This document shows, in pieces, positions 30,750 through 33,526 of a stretch of 33,526 bases of DNA; within the stretch, counting starts at the first letter, position 1; each line of letters begins with the position of its first letter. This DNA is from Mnemiopsis leidyi (Eukaryota > Ctenophora > Tentaculata > Lobata > Bolinopsidae). The stretch lies in assembly GCA_000226015.1 (NCBI GenBank), contig JH156077.1, forward strand, positions 209,166-242,691, written 5' to 3'. The notes under the pieces are model-generated. The model had not been told where the DNA came from, did no database searches, and was given only the letters and a program-made list of their open reading frames with translations. Position numbers and translations under genes: made by a program.

Positions 30750-32599
30750 CTGCAAATTTCATGCTTAAATTGGTCAATGTGATCATCATCTATTATACAA
30801 GCAGTAGCAAGATCTCGAATTCAATCATATGAAAATGTACAGTAATAATTCAAATAGTTTGAACTTATATGCATGACATGGTTTGGATTCGTTGTCACAG
30901 ATCCCTTACAACTAAAAATAGATAAATAACTACAGAGGCCATAAGGAAGACTCTTTGTCTTATTGCAGCCTCCAACAGTTATCCTGCAATTACTTGCCTT
31001 ATCAATATCAATTGTTGGTTTCCTTAAATTATTGAACCCTCAATCCCTGTTTTTAGTTCATTTCGCTAGGTTGACTGGAATAACTTTCATTGGTCGAAAT
31101 TCTTAGCTCCTCAAAAAACGGGGTCCCTGCTAATGCAACAAAATACGTTTAATTTTAGAATCGTGTGACAGGAGATAGCTTATAGCAATGAGAAGTAAGG
31201 TTTGGCACATCAATATTTCAAAATGCTTTCACGTGATAAAAACGATTTTTGACCCTAACTCAACAAACCTCTAACACTCAGCTTCTATCCATCAACATAC
31301 ATTAAGTTAAAACGCCAGCCAAATAATCCAATATAAGTTTTAGGAAAACACAAAAATTTCAGGAAAACACAAAATTTTTATTTACAGCATTTATTATAAA
31401 TCAAATCATAGATATTTCAATCTATGTACTAGATTAAGTATGGGACACAGGTTGACGCACACACCAGAAAAATAAATGTGAGAGCAAAGTTAAAACATAT
31501 TAGTAGTAAAATACAATTTTTTTAGTAAAATACAATTTTATTTTTTGGTCATTTTACACAATCAAAATATAAAATATAAGTCATTTCTCTGCGTTGGATA
31601 AGCCGCGCAATGCGCGGACGCTTCAGCAGGTTGAGGTAGACTCATCATCACTCCAGGCTGTGCCGCGCACAGCGCCTTGCGCAGAACACTCAACTTGTCT
31701 CTCAATAATGTAGATTTTACAACAAACAATCATAAGTAAATAAATGCTAGGTTAAACAATTATTTGTAAGCGTGTGCTACAGTCATCACGGAATATAGGA
31801 TAAACCATAAAGAAAGTAGATACATTGCTTAATGCTTAAAGGTTTTTATCATTCGCTGTGACAGCGAAAATATTAATATTCCTAAATAGTCAAGTTAGGA
31901 TACTCCTGATCCCACCTGAGTTTAAAACACAATTTTCAACGCTGCTAAAAAACACCATAATACTCGCCAGTCAGTGAGCATTCAGGGGAGTGCAATTGCT
32001 GCAGTCCTCACAGGGAGCAGTCTTGCTTTCCCACTAATGTAGATAAAACTTTCATAGATTATTCACGCTCGGTCGCATTTCAGACATGGGTCAGTAGTTT
32101 CTGGTATAATGGTAAGCAAGGTTATGATTATGGTAAGCGTAGTGTATCAGTTAAGTTAAGTGTTCAGTGATCATGACTGGCCAGTACTCGCCAAGCCTCC
32201 AATCCCAACAAAAGAGCAAACAGGGATGGCAAGCAGGCGAGACTCAAAGAGGTCCATGTGCCGATGCTATTCCTACACACCGAGACTGCACATGCGGTGA
32301 CTTCTCAATTGGATTGTCAGACGATATGGATTAATAATTATATAAGGAAAAACAGACAGTCAGCCGAATTGACTTGTCCCATATTTATCCGGACCAAGGG
32401 AGCATAAGAAGAGCTGCCAAAGGATGAAAACATTGTTCATAAACTTTCACCCGGTTTTACTCTCCCCAGCACACATGGCGAGTTCCGAGAAATCGAGGGC
32501 AGAAAATTCAACAGATATAAATCAAAATTATGTCATCATTAAAAGGTTTGAGATAGGCGACGGCACATGGAATGTGGAAATGATTCACCACTTCTAAAT
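30750..32599. other. Upstream region of the aconitase-like gene
   Basis: The missing 5' exon of the aconitase-like gene should lie here on minus. An open stretch at about 31041-30835 (including CNKTKSLPYGLCS) was considered, but no donor fits the required phase. A GC-rich patch at about 31595-31685 stands out in AT-rich DNA and includes the palindrome CCGCGCAATGCGCGG (31602-31616). A GTCACGTG-like site (TTCACGTGAT) is near 31230. Nothing else is supported. Confidence 0.4.
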
Positions 32600-32876
32600 G
32601 CTAAAGTGAGTACAGAGTACAGCTTTTTTTAAGTGAATACTGAAGAATAATTTGACGTCTTTTCTTACCACGTAGTTCATTAATAATTTACCATGTTTTT
32701 TTACTATCCCCAGCACATTCTTGGATCTTATTTCCATGATACTTACGTTTTGCACAGTTAACAAGATAATTTAAAAGTCTACGGTGGTTTCTAAACTTTT
32801 CACGGCTACGCACTATCTCGGTGCATGTTTTAGTACAAATGAAATGAAATACAAGACAGAGATTAATATAAGTCAT
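32600..32876 (-). mobile_element. LINE relic (segment before the reverse transcriptase)
   Basis: The minus strand encodes FRNHRRLLNYLVNCAKRKYH, then KIQECAGDSKKTW, a stop, and IINELRGKKRR. This is the familiar linker ahead of the reverse transcriptase in CR1/Jockey-type LINEs (patterns like KKYYxNKIxExKGDxKKxWxxINEL). The in-frame stop and the absence of endonuclease and polymerase domains nearby show a dead 5'- and 3'-truncated copy. Confidence 0.6.
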
Positions 32877-33109
32877 TCAGTTTGAATTTTATCTATAAGA
32901 TTATATTAATGTAATGATAGTACTAATACAGGTAATAGAAGTAGATACAAATACAGGTAATAGAATTAGATCATTCGTAACGATGCCCTGTCCTTCCAAA
33001 ACTGGTCAGCACAGTCAGCAATGCTGACAGTGGAAAGTTTTGTCAATCTGGGGGATTACTCAAAATTCAGTCTAACATGTGCAAGGGCTGCAGCTGCAAT
33101 AGCGGCAGT

Positions 33110-33345
33110 TTTGAATTTCATCCCCCATTTCCAAATTCATCCCTCAGTTCCAAAATTAGCCTCCCCTTCCGAATCCTGTCCCCCAGTTCTGAATCCCGTC
33201 CAGAAGATCCAAATCCTCTCCCCCCCCCCCCATTTCAAAATCCCATCCCCCAGTTTCGGATCCATTCCCCTAATCCGGGTTCCATCCTTGACCCCCAGAT
33301 CAATTTAAGCTTGGCATTGCAGCCCCAGTTCCAATCCTCATCCCT
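33110..33345 (+). repeat. C-rich degenerate repeat
   Basis: About ten irregular copies of a unit near 20 bases, roughly TCCCCCAGTTCCAAATCC, fill this stretch and include a run of C near 33220. An open frame through it has only low-complexity Pro/Ser/Ile content and is not a gene. Confidence 0.7.
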
Positions 33346-33526
33346 ATTTAGTTCAAGAATTCAGCTCCCAGCAGACCCAGTACCAAACGGATCTAGAATT
33401 AGTAGATTGACGACGATTAACACATGTTTATTTTTTAATCGACAAAAATATTTTATAAAACACAAAAAGTCACTGAAAATTACGATAATTGATCGATTCG
33501 GGACTAAGCAAAACGATGAAATACCG

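Noticed and set aside
30835-31041. Minus-strand open stretch considered as the first exon of the aconitase-like gene
   Set aside because: No donor in it matches the phase needed at 30749 and the residues do not align clearly with the family N-terminus.
1-31660. Shared 14-mer CATCACTCCAGGCT at 8-21 and near 31646-31659
   Set aside because: One 14-base match is expected by chance in a window of this size and the flanks do not agree.
32105-32150. Segment resembling a tRNA D-arm (GGTATAATGGTAAGC)
   Set aside because: No acceptor stem, anticodon loop or B box follows, so it is not a tRNA.
33021-33308. 95-residue open frame
   Set aside because: It consists of low-complexity Pro/Ser sequence from the C-rich degenerate repeat and has no domain or splice support.

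Overview
This is a stretch of animal nuclear DNA. Genes have GT-AG introns, the sequence is AT-rich, genes lie close together on both strands, and all recognisable proteins are metazoan. An early-branching animal such as a cnidarian would fit the short introns, nested genes and immune-type receptor, but nothing fixes the species. Exon structures were assembled by eye from splice sites, reading phase and family alignment from memory; no search was run.

Layout, left to right. (1) 0.37-5.4 kb, plus: a six-exon single-pass receptor with a signal peptide, a galactose-binding-like domain, a sushi domain, an Ig-like region and a tyrosine-rich tail with one strict ITIM. (2) 5.6-7.4 kb, minus: the first five exons of a ZDHHC17/HIP14-like ankyrin palmitoyltransferase. 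Its catalytic part is not seen and probably lies beyond the left edge, which would place the receptor inside one of its introns. (3) 7.9-10.0 kb, minus: two two-exon genes for 65- and 67-residue single-membrane-span proteins that look mitochondrial. (4) 10.4-24.1 kb, minus: a six-exon TTF1/REB1-like Myb protein (RNA polymerase I terminator family). Its fourth intron is about 10.6 kb and holds three plus-strand genes: a secreted polyprotein of ten two-cysteine helical repeats with Lys-Arg sites (TATA box upstream), a Shisa/WBP1-like single-pass adaptor, and an SLC22 transporter. (5) 24.9-25.9 kb, minus: a single-exon queuosine salvage glycosidase (QNG1). (6) 26.9-30.75 kb, minus: an aconitase/iron-regulatory-protein homologue that has lost most catalytic and cluster-binding residues and gained an Asn/Ser repeat and a proline-rich tail. 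(7) 30.75-33.5 kb: no resolved gene, a LINE relic and a C-rich degenerate repeat.

Two patterns run through the window. Short tandem repeats repeatedly sit on or beside exon-intron boundaries, several carrying a splice site in each copy. Four copies of one short inverted-repeat (MITE-like) family lie in introns and gaps. The strongest candidates for new biology are the two-cysteine repeat polyprotein and the aconitase-fold pseudoenzyme; the ITIM receptor comes next.
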